Positions 33,030-44,196 of a stretch of DNA of 64,000 bases are shown here, in pieces. The first letter of the stretch is position 1. Each line of letters begins with the position of its first letter. Below the pieces are notes generated by a model. It made no database searches, was not told the origin of the DNA, and worked only from the letters and a program-made list of their open reading frames with translations. A program made the position numbers and the translations under genes. The stretch comes from Onthophagus taurus (Eukaryota; Arthropoda; Insecta; Coleoptera; Scarabaeidae), in contig NC_091966.1 of the NCBI RefSeq assembly GCF_036711975.1, positions 33,673,501 to 33,737,500 on the forward strand, read 5' to 3'.

Positions 33030-33525
33030 GTAATTAACGTTTTTAAAACATATGCTTCGTTTTTGATTTTTTCTATTAATTCATCCTTAGAGTTGACTTG
33101 TGTAAACATAGGGTGTATGTTAGGTGTATGTTCTTTCATGTGGCCCCACACATAAAAATCAAGGGGCGTCAAATCAAGACTCCTTGCAGGCTATGGAATT
33201 AGATCTCCTCTCCCAATCCAACCATTAGGAAACATTTCATTTAATGAATTTTCAACATTTTGGGAATAGTGTGCAAGGCATTCATCTGGAAAGCCACATT
33301 ACATCTGTTTTCTAAAGGTACATGGTCAAGCAGGCCTATTAAATTGTTATGTAAAAATTCATTGTATGCTGCGCTAGTTAAACCATCCGGCAAAAAATAA
33401 GGACCAATTAAATTATTTCCAATGAGCCTCATCCACAAGTTTACGCAAAATTTTCTTTGATTGTTCATTTCCCTTGTTAGATGCGGATTTTGAATACGGT
33501 GAAAATGATTTAAGAATACAGTTCA
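33030..33525 (-). pseudogene. DD41D mariner transposase fragment inside the foldback element
   Basis: On the minus strand NNQRKFCVNLWMRLIGNNLI, then GPYFLPDGLTSAAYNEFLHN, then LTPLDFYVWGHMKEH appear in order but in different frames. This is the middle to end of a mariner transposase related to the copies at 22402 and 59370. The second catalytic Asp region is broken (the HDG motif is not readable in frame). Neither end of the mariner is present. Confidence 0.65.
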
Positions 33526-33604
33526 TTAATGGATGTCCGAGAATTGTTAAGAAAAACTAGTAACTTCCCAACGAAAAGAGTACAACATATACTATCAAAA
33601 CAAA

Positions 33605-34858
33605 TTTTTTACTTTGGTCGATGCATCAGACTTTGATATTATTGCTCTCAGTGAAACTTGGGTCAAGAAGAGCGTCCTAGACTACGAGATCTTTCCAGAC
33701 AGGTATGACGTTTTTAGATGTGATCGATCTTTCCATAAGGGTGGAGAGATGTTACTGGCTGTTAATTCCGGAGTTGCTACTTCGAATATCATGATTGCCT
33801 CCTGTCCTATTGAATCAATTGACTTGAAAGCTGTACGGATTGACTTTAAAAAGACGAAATCGGCCTTTAACATTGTTGTCTGCTATTTCCCACCTGTTAC
33901 ACCTGGAGGAATGTATGTATAGTTACACCTTCGATTACATTGAATCAATGTTGGATATGTCTTTGGATACCATAGTCATGGGTGATTTTAATATTGAAGT
34001 AATAATGACTTTCTGCAATTAAATAATGTAATGAATATCATTGATAGAACTCTTGATTTGATACTTGCTTCCTCAAACTTGAGTTTCAAATTAAACAGTG
34101 AGACTTTACATTGGTATGAGAAGATAATTACCAATCGGCATTACTACTTACTATTTCGGTAACGGTGCCTACACATTTGATAGCTCGAGATGTTATCTTA
34201 TCTGCCTGACATGTACGAGGTACTGCTTAACATCGACTGGACTCATCTATTTACGTTATCATCGGTTGAACAATACTGTAATGTTTTTTATGAAGCATTA
34301 TACAACGGCCTGGACGCTCACGTACTTAAATCTGAGGGCAAGCATGCAAGCTCGAAATATCCTGTATTGCATTCAATTAACCTAATAAGAATGCTTAGAT
34401 TAAAAAAACACCACCATAAATTGTATAGAAAAACTCATTGCAGATATCATCGCACAAGTTTATGTCAAATCTCTGAGGGACATAAGAAAAGAACCAAAAA
34501 ACGTTTGGCGTTTTGTTAATATAAGCAGAAACAATATAAGATCTCCAGGCTCTCTTAAGTGTGTCCGATTTGCCAACAGTAGTTAACTTATTTGTCGATC
34601 ATTTTGAGGCTATGTACTGTCCTGCATCATTTGGTAACCTACTGGTAACGATCACGCTGTTTATGATACTAATTCTGTCACCTTTGGTATCTCCGAAGTC
34701 AGTTACGACGAAATGGTTGAATCTTTCAAAAAATTCAAGACAAAGGCTACAATTGGCCCAGATGAGATTCCTACATTTTTAGTCAACGATTGCGCCCCTA
34801 CACTCTCACATCCGTTCTTACATATTTTCAACCTAATAATCAAAAACTCTGAATTTCC
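33605..34858 (+). pseudogene. Jockey endonuclease and start of reverse transcriptase, remnant
   Basis: The first frame gives DFDIIALSETWVKKSVLDYE, then FRCDRSFHKGGEMLLAVNSG, the N-terminal half of a Jockey endonuclease with its ETW motif. Then DTIVMGDFNIEV gives the GDFN motif. After many frame changes TKATIGPDEIPTFLVNDCAP (about 34735-34795) matches the start of the reverse transcriptase. The sequence breaks off at about 34858, directly at the right satellite arm. Confidence 0.75.
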
Positions 34859-34859
34859 A

Positions 34860-36451
34860 AGCGCGCAGGCGATGTTCAGAACTTTGTGATTTTTTTACTC
34901 CCTTAGATGAAAACACCCCCCCGTAAATATTTGTATACGGGTTGTTCTAAGACCGCTAAACACAAATATGAATTTTAATTTGCGTTTCGAGATGCAGAAA
35001 TTAGTCATTTTTCGATTTTGGTCGAACAGTATACGCGCGCACGCAATGTTCACAACTTTGGGATTTTTTTTCTCCCTTAAATGAAAACACCCCCCCGTAA
35101 ATTTTTGTATACGGGTTGTTCTAAGACCGCTAAACACAAATATGAATTTTAATTTGCGTTTCGAGTTGCAGAAATTAGTCATTTTTCGATTTTGGTCGAA
35201 CAGTATACGCGCTCACGCAATGTTCACAACTTTGGGATTTTTTTTCTCCCTTAAATGAAAACACCCCCCCGTAAATTTTTGTATACGGGTTGTTCTAAGA
35301 CCGCTAAACTCAAATATGAATTTTAATTTGCGTTTCGAGTTGCAGAAATTAGTCATTTTTCGATTTTGGTCGAACAGTATACGCGCGCACGCAATGTTCA
35401 CAACTTTGGGATTTTTTTTCTCCCTTAAATGAAAACACCCCCCCGTAAATTTTTGTATACGGGTTGTTCTAAGACCGCTAAACACAAATATGAATTTTAA
35501 TTTGCGTTTCGAGTTGCAGAAATTAGTCATTTTTCGATTTTGGTCAAACAGTATACGCGCGCACGCAATGTTCACAACTTTGGGATTTTTTTTCTCCCTT
35601 AAATGAAAACACCCCCCCGTAAATTTTTGTATACGGGTTGTTCTAAGACCGCTAAACACAAATATGAATTTTAATTTGCGTTTCGAGTTGCAGAAATTAG
35701 TCATTTTTCGATTTTGGTCAAACAGTATACGCGCGCACGCAATGTTCACAACTTTGGGATTTTTTTTCTCCCTTAAATGAAAACACCCCCCCGTAAATTT
35801 TTGTATACGGGTTGTTCTAAGACCGCTAAACACAAATATGAATTGTAATTTGCGTTTCGAGTTGCAGAAATTAGTCATTTTTCGATTTTGGTCGAACAGT
35901 ATACGCGCGCACGCAATGTTCACAACTTTGGGATTTTTTTTCTCCCTTAAATGAAAACACCCCCCCGTAAATTTTTGTATACGGGTTGTTCTAAGACCGC
36001 TAAACACAAATATGAATTTTAATTTGCGTTTCGAGTTGCAGAAATTAGTCATTTTTCGATTTTGGTCGAACAGTATACGCGCGCACGCAATGTTCACAAC
36101 TTTGGGATTTTTTTTCTCCCTTAAATGAAAACACCCCCCCGTAAATTTTTGTATACGGGTTGTTCTAAGACCGCTAAACACAAATATGAATTTTAATTTG
36201 CGTTTCGAGTTGCAGAAATTAGTCATTTTTCGATTTTGGTCGAACAGTATACGCGCGCACGCAATGTTCACAACTTTGGGATTTTTTTACTCCCTTAAAT
36301 GAAAACACCCCCCCGTAAATTTTTGTATACGGGTTATTCTAAGAGTGCTAAACTCAAATATGAATTTTAATTTGCGTTTCGAGTTGCAAAAATCGGTCAT
36401 TTTTCGATTTTTAAATCTATGGCTAGAATCTATGGCTAACTTCACAACCGT
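34860..36451 (-). repeat. Right arm of foldback element: 174-bp satellite units
   Basis: About 8.8 units in inverted orientation to the left arm. The acgcaatgtt landmark falls at 35041, 35215 and 35389, exactly 174 apart. Neighbouring units are nearly identical, differing by single bases such as cacaaatatg versus ctcaaatatg, which shows recent homogenisation. Because 174 is divisible by three, one minus frame stays open across six units (352 codons). I treat this as a by-product. Confidence 0.9.
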
Positions 36452-36460
36452 CAAAATATG

Positions 36461-37060
36461 GTGTATAAAATAGACCCACATTGTTCTTATTATTTTAATG
36501 AAATTATTAATGAGTTACTATTTCCATTGTCTTGATGGTGTGTAATGAAGAAGCCTGTTGAACATATCAAAATTTATAATTATAAAACTTATATTAATAA
36601 AATTTAGAGATAAAATAAATTTAAGACTCAATATTTTGCTGGATCATCTAAAACAATCTAAAATAAGATAACCAAAGTTGAGGTTATGTCTGACGTTTTA
36701 TATGTCAATATATAAAGCAATAATTATTACTTTACATTTGGAATTAAATTATTGTAATCTATTACTGTATTTCAAAAATTTGCACCGAAATATTTATGTT
36801 AAATTATCTGCCTATATTATAAATTTAAAGTCCCCGCTTATCAAATAATGTTAATTTCTTCCAATAGATGTCGGTAATTTATTAATTGAAATGTCCAAAA
36901 AGTATCTTTGAATAAATTCTTTTTAATTAATAAAAATTATCATTAAAATCATAAAATTTTGTTATAAAAATAATAATGATTCGTTGAAAAAGAGATTTGA
37001 AAAATAATTATTGATTTTATGTAAAAAAATCTGTTCGATTTTCATTCACAGTATCTGTAC
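36461..37060. other. Short spacer between foldback element and Sec61 alpha promoter
   Basis: AT-rich with no gene. An aatagatgtcgg word lies near 36873. Confidence 0.4.
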
Positions 37061-37064
37061 AGTG

Positions 37065-37272
37065 TGTATCGTAGCGAGTCAACGCCAACATCATCGATCA
37101 CGTGACCAACACGAATGCTACGTGTACGAGGTATAGGCCAAATCTACACCAGAAAGTACCGTAAACCAGCCGTCAGAAGTTCTCATTTGACGTGACACGT
37201 TAGGAACGAGTGTTTACGCGTTTATCTGTGATCCTATTCCTCATTTAAAACGGCCGACGAGACCCAGAAACA
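37065..37272 (+). promoter_or_regulatory. Promoter and 5' UTR region of Sec61 alpha
   Basis: A block of higher GC directly before the start codon, with an E-box tcacgtgac (37098-37106), repeated acgtg cores (acgtgtacgagg, tgacgtgacacgt) and no TATA box. E-box and ACGTG cores recall XBP1/ATF6- or Myc-type control of secretory-pathway genes, but that is inference. The exact transcription start is not visible. Confidence 0.5.
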
Positions 37273-40200
37273 ATGGGCAGTAAGTATTCTTCTGATTTTC
37301 TAACATTTAACCTAAAAATTGAGTACGTTTCTGTCAAGAATTTTCAAAAAACCATGAACATTAAACCCGCCACGCTGGGCAATTTTCTTTATTAATACAC
37401 CTTAATAGTTTATCGTGACCCGTTTTTAAATAATACCTTTTCTTAATTTGTTCCAGTTAAATTTCTTGAGGTTATAAAACCTTTTTGTAGCATTCTACCT
37501 GAAATTGCAAAACCTGAAAGAAAGGTGAGTTAGAATTTTTTTTCTTAGTGGTTTTATTATCTTATCTTTTGAAATTTCGTTTTCTTTTTAAGCATATGTT
37601 AGATTTTCTTAATGTATCTTATTTAAAAAATATATTTTTCATTGATGATTTTATCTAACAGATGGATTTTTGAAAAGAGTACATGTGGCACTTTATCTTT
37701 TTACTTTCCCTTATATACTAAATGTATTTTAAAGATATGATAATGTATAATTAAAATAAAATTATTGTTTAAGCCAAATACATCAAGATTTAAAATCAGA
37801 AATGAAAAATATATGAATATAGACATTATTTGTACATCAACTAACATTTGAAATGAACATGAACTAATAATGTTGTATAATCTTTTTGCTAGTTAATAAC
37901 ATAATTTTTAATACATTTGTATTTAGATTTAAGGTGCTTAAGGTTATAATACAACAATTACTTATGTTTATGTATATTTAATGATTCTTTTTATAGATTT
38001 TAGTAAATAGTTTAAATTTAATTCCTTTGTACAAAGAAAATGTATTGAATTAGGATTTAAAAAAATATGAATCATAAAACAAATCCAAATCAATCTCCAT
38101 TTATGAAAGTATGCAATTCTTATGCTGGATAAGATGTAAATTTGATGGAATCTGTACCAAGTCGTAATTTCTCCGCACATTCAAACCTTAATGCGACCAT
38201 TCGAGAACTGTATCTCCATAATATTTGCTTGCAAATCCTAATCTTCTGAACTTCATACCAAAGGAGTTTGATGTTTTAATATATTTTGAAATATAGCAAC
38301 AGTATTTTTCTATTTTGTTTGCAGAGGTTTAAACTCTCAGCATTTCTCTGAATACATTAAGGAGATAATAAGCTTTGAAGATTGCAATAACATCCTGAGC
38401 CATTGTTTCTAAAAAAGATGATTCTAGAAGATTCTATAAGATCTATTGTAACTTACGCCCTCCAAAAGTTTAGGACAATAGTTTCATTGTTATCAAAAAG
38501 GTTCTGTTTTGACATGATCCAAGAAGTACATCTCAACGGATTGTTATGGCTTGCTAACTTCCATATATTCCTTAAATTCTTAGTCCTGGGATAACCACAA
38601 TATTTTTGTGATGTATGACAAACGCGACTATTTATTTCAATGATTGTTGGTTTCAATCTTCATTAACCTGAAGATTCTCAAGCTGGATCAGTTTTTTTTG
38701 CTTCTTGCCAAGATTTCTTTTTGTTTTCTTTTGGGCACAAACGATTGTTTAAATTGTATGACTATTAGACCAAAAATCTTTATGAAATTAGATACTCCAT
38801 GAACGTATAAAGCTGTGAACCTTAAACAGAGGCAATCAAAAACCACATCTATTTATATTTGCGCCCTAATTATCTCTGATTGGAAATCGGCATCAACAAG
38901 GTTTTGCAAAATTCGCAGTGCAAAAACAGCGTTTAGGCGATACGTTGGGCTAAATACAGCTGAGCTTTATTTTTCAATTTACCGTCAATAAACAAGATAT
39001 CGTTTAACGACTTGCCAACGTCAGATCTGAAAGGGCCACACACCAAAAGACATAAACCACTTTGAGTTTGTTCAAATAAAACAAATTATTTGATTTAAGA
39101 CATAATAGTGAGGCATTTTAGGAGTTATACAAGAAGTTGAACCTTTTTTATTTTGAGCACCGTCAGAAACAAGAACCTACCAAAAAAATCTAGCTGGTCC
39201 AGTAAATGGTCCACAAGTAGTCGCGATTGCATCAGAATTTGGTGGCAGATTCTGTAAAGCTGTTGGATGGTAGCACTTTTAGTTAAAACCAGCAAAGCAC
39301 AAAAAATAATTCTCTTTCTCGAGGATATATTTGCCCCTCTTATCCAAAAAAAGAATCAGTTCCGTTTATCAGTATTGCATTGATCTGTATTATTACAAGA
39401 TCTACATCGACGGCTATCAATTGACACCGACACAAAGGTAACCACAACCGTTATTACCATTACAGCGTCTTGAGGAAGGATCATTAAATTGACAAGATAT
39501 GATAATCGACAAAAATCTTTCCCCTAGAATCTAAAGTTTATTACTTGAACAACTTAAGTTCGATCAAAAATATCTTCTATCATGGTGTGTATCTGATTCA
39601 ACGACACTACATCGATTCTGGAATGCTTCAGAAGCTTGTATACTTAAGCTAACTTGGGTTTACACAAGAATTCAAAGCTGATTTCTGATTAAGATCTAAA
39701 ACATCAAGCACAAACTTGATGTTTTAGATCTTAAGATCTTTTAAATTCTTAAGGTTTTGATTTTTAAAATTGACAACAACAGCTAGTGGTCAATCTAGTA
39801 CATTGTTTCAATTAGCTCGAGTCCTGTCAACAGATGTACAAGTTATTGCTAGATATTGTAGCCTATAGGGTTGGATTTCTACATGAAGTCGAGTTTCCTC
39901 AAGAATTTCAGTATGTTCTAAGATTGAAATCTTTCAATTGGATCTTCAGTAGACTCAAAAACCCAGTATAACGCAAGTCTCCTGTTCTTTTGAGTTCTGA
40001 AACTTTTGTTTTAGTTGTAGAATCGCTAAAATATTTGCTTGTGCTGTTTGAAATTAATTTGACACTTCATTCACTTGAATGCAGAACTTTTGCGTATAAT
40101 TAAAGAATCCCAAAATCGAAACCATATAATATGTGGTGAATATCATGGTCTCTATCTGATTCTACGACAACTTGATTTACTCAAAATTCTGGAATGTTTC

Positions 40201-43200
40201 AGAAGCTTGTATACTTAAGCTAACTTTTATTTACGCAAGAATTTAAAGTTGAATTCTGAAATATTGGGAGCACAAACATGATGTTTTAGATGTTGAGATC
40301 TGTTAAATTCTTAAGGTTTTGATTTCAAAATTGACAGCAACAGCTAGTGGTCAATCTAGTATATTGTGTCAATTAGTTCGAGTCCTGTCAACAGACGTAC
40401 AAGTTATTGCTAGGTATTGTAGTCTATAGGGTTGGATTTTTACATGAATTCGAGTTTCCTCGAGAATAGCAGAGTTTTTGAAGATTAGAATCTTTCAAAT
40501 AAAACTTCGGTTGACTCAAAAACCCAGTATAACGCAAGTCTTCTGTTCTTCTGAAACTTCTGTTTTAGTTTTAGAATCGCTGAAATATTTGCTTGTGTTG
40601 TTTGGAATTAATTTGACAATTCACTCACTTGAGTGCAGAACTTTTGTATATGATTAAAAAATTTTAAAATCGGAATTGATTAATTAGCATTTCTTTTTTC
40701 ATTATTTTTCTTGATAATGATTCAAGAACATTAATTATTATTGGTTTGAATCTTCATCAACCTGAAGATTCTCAATTGCTGGAAATTGTAGTCTATAGGG
40801 TTGGATTTCTACATGAATTCGAATTTCCTCGAGAATTTCAGTGTGTTCGAAGATTGGAATCATTCAAATAAAACGTCAGTTGACTCAAAACCTCAGTCTA
40901 ATGCAAATCTTCTGCTCTTTTGAGTTCTGAAACTTCTATTTTAGGTTTAGAAGCGCTGAAATATTTACTTGTGTTGTTTGGAATTAATTTGACAGTTTAT
41001 CCACTTGAATGCAGAATTTTTGTGTATAATTAAACAATTCCAAAATCGAAATTGATGAATTAGTTGCATGCCGTGGCAAAATATGATATATGATGCATAT
41101 CATATCAACTTTTCACTTAATATAGTTTCAAAAGTATACTGATGCCTCAACAAATGCGTGGCTTAAGTGAAGTGGCTTGCGGCAGTTGCTTACCTATGAC
41201 TGCATAGATATAATCCAAGTTTGATTTTTTTGTGTACCAGAGTTCTGATATAAATAATTTTTCATTGAAGGTTTTTGCGTTTACTTTTCGTATAATATAA
41301 ATTCAATAAAAAGCAATACTTTTTCTGGTCCTTTTCAATTTATTGTCTAACCGGTTTCGGCTTACGCCATCATCAGAGACATTAGAAACACATGACATTT
41401 AACGTGAGTTTTAATGTGTTCATATTTATAATTTTATATTGTATACCTTTGTGAAGCCATTTACATGAACAACTAAATGGAAAATAAGTTGCTAAAATCT
41501 AATCTATATTTCTAATGTCTCTGATGATGGCGTAAGCCGAAACCGGTTAGACAATAAATTGAAAAAGACCAGAAAAAGTATTGCTTTTGGATCAAACATG
41601 GATCAAACTCCCTTATCTAATTTACTTTTCGTGTGTTTTCTTTTCTCTAAAATCTCGTTGTATTTAAATAATAATGACTTAAATACAAGAACAGTATGGT
41701 TTAGGAACAAATTCTCTGCAAGTAGATTTGGGAAAAGTTATCAAGCACAGAATCACTTTGTTCATTCCCCAATTATTTCACGAAGTGTATCATTATTATA
41801 GTATCATATAAGAACAATTACAGCTGTAGATATCTTCGCTGGGATTTGTAAAGTTAAGTAAGGACTTTTGAACTAATTCCGAGTGAAATCATTTTTTCAA
41901 ACCTGATTCCTTGCGGTAAATCACCCAACAAAGACATGAATAAAGCTTTAATCATTTCTGGGAAACAGGTTGAATTGAAATACTTATCTTAGGATTTATT
42001 CTTGGATTCGATTTCCAGCTTGTCCACTCAATATTTCTTATAAATACGAGGTAAAACATGTCGCGATCAAGATTTTTAACATCTGTAAAAAATAACTTAG
42101 ATTTTAATTAAAGTTTTTCAATTTATAAATTTGTCCTATTTAAATTTGTTACAGATTCAATTCAGAGAGAAAGTACTATGGACTGCTATAACTCTATTTA
42201 TTTTCCTTGTGTGTTGTCAGGTAAATAATTTATTAATAAATTTATACAAAAAACTTTTATATTAATTAAAATTTTTTAAAATTTAGATTCCATTATTTGG
42301 AATAATGAGTTCAGATTCAGCAGATCCTTTCTATTGGATTCGTGTTATCTTGGCATCAAACAGAGGTACTCTTATGGAACTCGGAATATCGCCAATCGTT
42401 ACATCCGGACTTATCATGCAACTTTTAGCAGGGGCAAAAATTATTGAAGTTGGAGATAGTCCTAGAGATAGAGCGTTGTTTAATGGAGCTCAAAAATGTA
42501 AGTTCCAACTAATTGGTATTCCATTAAAAATTAATTTAAATCTTTTTAACAGTATTTGGAATGGTAATTACTGTTGGTCAAGCGATTGTTTATGTAATGA
42601 CTGGAATGTATGGAGATCCAGCTGAAATTGGAGCGGGAGTTTGTTTGTTAATCATAATCCAGTTATTTGTAGCTGGGTTAATTGTACTTCTTCTCGATGA
42701 ACTCCTTCAAAAAGGTTATGGATTAGGTTCTGGTATTTCTCTATTTATCGCAACAAACATTTGCGAAACGATCATTTGGAAAGCATTCAGTCCAGCTACT
42801 GTTAACACCGGACGTGGAACTGAATTCGAAGGAGCCGTAATCGCTTTATTCCATTTATTAACAACACGTCAGGACAAAGTTAGAGCTTTAAGAGAAGCTT
42901 TTTACCGTCAAAACTTACCTAATTTGATGAATTTGTTAGCGACGGTTTTAGTATTTGCTATAGTAATATACTTCCAAGGTTTCCGTGTTGATTTACCAAT
43001 CAAAAGTGCGAAATATCGCGGTCAATATTCGAGTTATCCCATCAAATTATTTTATACATCGAATATTCCGATTATTTTACAATCGGCTTTAGTATCAAAT
43101 TTGTATGTTATCTCACAAATGTTGGCGTTAAAATTCCAAGGAAACTTTTTGATTAATTTATTGGGAGTTTGGGCTGATGTTAGTGGAGGTGGACCGGCTA

Positions 43201-43631
43201 GAGCGTATCCTATAGGTGGTTTATGTTACTATTTAAGTCCACCGGAAAGCGTTGGTCACATTCTTGAAGATCCAGTACATGCGGTACTTTATATTATTTT
43301 CATGTTGGGTTCGTGTGCTTTCTTTTCAAAGACGTGGATTGAAGTTTCTGGGAGTTCAGCGAAAGATGTTGCTAAACAGTTAAAAGAACAACAAATGGTT
43401 ATGAGAGGACATAGAGATAATTCAATGATTCACGAATTGAATCGTTATATCCCAACAGCCGCCGCTTTCGGTGGGTTATGTATTGGAGCCTTATCGGTGA
43501 TGGCTGATTTCTTAGGAGCTATTGGTTCAGGAACGGGTATTTTATTAGCCGTAACAATTATTTATCAATATTTTGAGATCTTTGTTAAAGAGCAGAATGA
43601 AATGGGCAGTATGGGAGCGTTACTGTTTTAA
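37273..43631 (+). CDS. Sec61alpha: Sec61 alpha, protein-conducting channel subunit
   Basis: Exons are 37273-37279, 37457-37524, 42155-42220, 42287-42497 and 42553-43631. All introns are GT-AG, and the joined frame gives 476 residues, the usual length. The first exon codes only MG and one base. Hallmarks are [20 protein letters not shown] at the start, [20 protein letters not shown] (plug region), [40 protein letters not shown] and [20 protein letters not shown] near the end. It forms the ten-helix pore of the ER translocon for co-translational protein export and membrane insertion. No stop or odd residue is seen, so the gene looks fully functional. Intron 2 is 4.6 kb and full of repeats; the other introns are 55-177 bases. 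Confidence 0.97.
38330..39500. other. Sec61 alpha intron 2, degraded repeat-derived DNA
   Basis: The stretch 38436-38478 (tataagatctattgtaac, then ccctccaaa and gtttagg) matches the 3' end of the I-like LINE at 47967-48009, so a LINE tail fragment is present on the minus strand. A minus-strand peptide near 38990 ([16 protein letters not shown]) vaguely recalls BEL/Pao reverse transcriptase, but the evidence is too thin for a call. Confidence 0.4.
39578..41060. repeat. Direct repeats of about 570 bp in Sec61 alpha intron 2
   Basis: Copy 1 (39578-40120) and copy 2 (40142-40675) share cagaagcttgtatacttaag, acaacagctagtggtcaatc and aacccagtataacgcaagtc in the same order. A third, partial copy (40780-41055) shares tagtctatagggttggattt and the later words. 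Divergence between copies is moderate. No coding content is recognised. Confidence 0.75.
41344..41381 (-). ncRNA. Hammerhead-ribozyme-like motif, antisense to Sec61 alpha
   Basis: This is the inverted copy of the motif at 41516-41553. On the minus strand CTGATGA is at 41370-41376, the stem II hairpin at 41359-41369, GAAA at 41355-41358 and CCGG at 41351-41354. AGACA (41377-41381 on plus) and TGTCT (41344-41348 on plus) supply stem I. It has the same one-base insertion after the CTGATGA core. Confidence 0.5.
41516..41553 (+). ncRNA. Hammerhead-ribozyme-like motif, sense in Sec61 alpha intron 2
   Basis: The order is that of a minimal type I hammerhead: TGTCT (41516-41520), CTGATGA (41521-41527), a GGC-GTAA-GCC hairpin (41529-41538), GAAA (41539-41542), CCGG, TT, then AGACA (41549-41553), which pairs perfectly with TGTCT as stem I. 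Stem III would be only the self-complementary ACCGGT, which can pair properly only between two molecules, as in dimeric hammerheads. A T at 41528 is an extra base between the core and stem II and could weaken or abolish activity. Cleavage would be predicted before AGACA. Confidence 0.5.
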
Positions 43632-44196
43632 AATTAAATTATTTAATTAAGTTAAACTTTTTTTTCGTATTGATAAATTCGAAATAATGACATGGGATAT
43701 ATTAAAAAAAATGAAAAACATAATAAAATAATATGTAAAAAGAGGGTGTTTTCCTCTCTTTGTGTGACGTGTCGTGATTTGTGCGAAGAAAGAGGGACCG
43801 TTTTTTCTACTAAATAATAACTAAAATAAGTAAATTTAATTAAAAAAAAAAGAGAAAGTTCATTGTACATTTACATTTATTAGTGAAATTGTAACGTTTT
43901 CAAATATAAGTTAAAAACATATTTATATATTCAATTCGAAACGATTCAAATTTAGTTTGACGTTTTGGATTTTTCTTTTTCTTAATCCTGTTTATTATTT
44001 TTTTATCAACGTTTGTTATGATTTCTTTTTATGTATCGCCCTCATTTTTGTCATTTTTTATTTCATACTTCGTTAAATAAAAAATTAATTAAATACTGTG
44101 TTTTATTGCAACGTTATTTATTAACCGCTTTTTACAATATAAATTTTAAGATATTAAAAAAAATTTACAAAGAAAAATGTTGAACAAAATAAATTG
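43632..44196 (+). other. 3' UTR and end of Sec61 alpha
   Basis: AT-rich sequence after the stop codon, with an AATAAA signal at 44076-44081 as the likely poly(A) signal, giving a 3' UTR of about 460 bases. The satellite array starts about 100 bases later. Confidence 0.55.

Larger units (their letters stand above)
32359..36451. mobile_element. 4.1-kb foldback (FB-like) element with satellite arms
   Basis: The element begins ACGGTTGTGAAG (32359) and ends with the exact inverse CTTCACAACCGT (36451). Both sides carry the 9-bp direct repeat CAAAATATG (32350-32358 and 36452-36460). The outer 50 or so bases of each end are nearly identical inverted copies; inside them come arrays of a 174-base repeat in opposite orientation (32395-33024 and 34860-36415). 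The middle holds mariner and Jockey fragments. Inverted arms of tandem repeats and 9-bp duplications are the hallmarks of Drosophila FB elements and fit the Mutator-like superfamily. No element-encoded transposase is visible, so it is non-autonomous or was moved in trans. Confidence 0.8.
41309..41587. mobile_element. Foldback element of 280 bp with a hammerhead-like motif in each arm
   Basis: The two arms (about 41309-41387 and 41508-41587) are near-perfect inverted copies containing aagcaatactttttctggtc, caatttattgtctaacc and the ribozyme-like core, separated by about 120 AT-rich bases. It lies in intron 2 of Sec61 alpha, about 570 bases before exon 3. The arms look like the terminal repeats of a Penelope-like or retrozyme-like element; no protein is encoded. 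Confidence 0.65.

Noticed and set aside
35213-36271. A 352-codon open frame on the minus strand with six near-identical 58-residue repeats
   Set aside because: It is exactly the 174-bp satellite read in a frame that has no stop. Because 174 is divisible by three, the frame stays open by chance. No start or splice context and no codon-type constraint are visible.
38400-38660. Short frames on both strands in Sec61 alpha intron 2
   Set aside because: They lie in a degraded repeat with a LINE tail piece, and no protein family is recognised.
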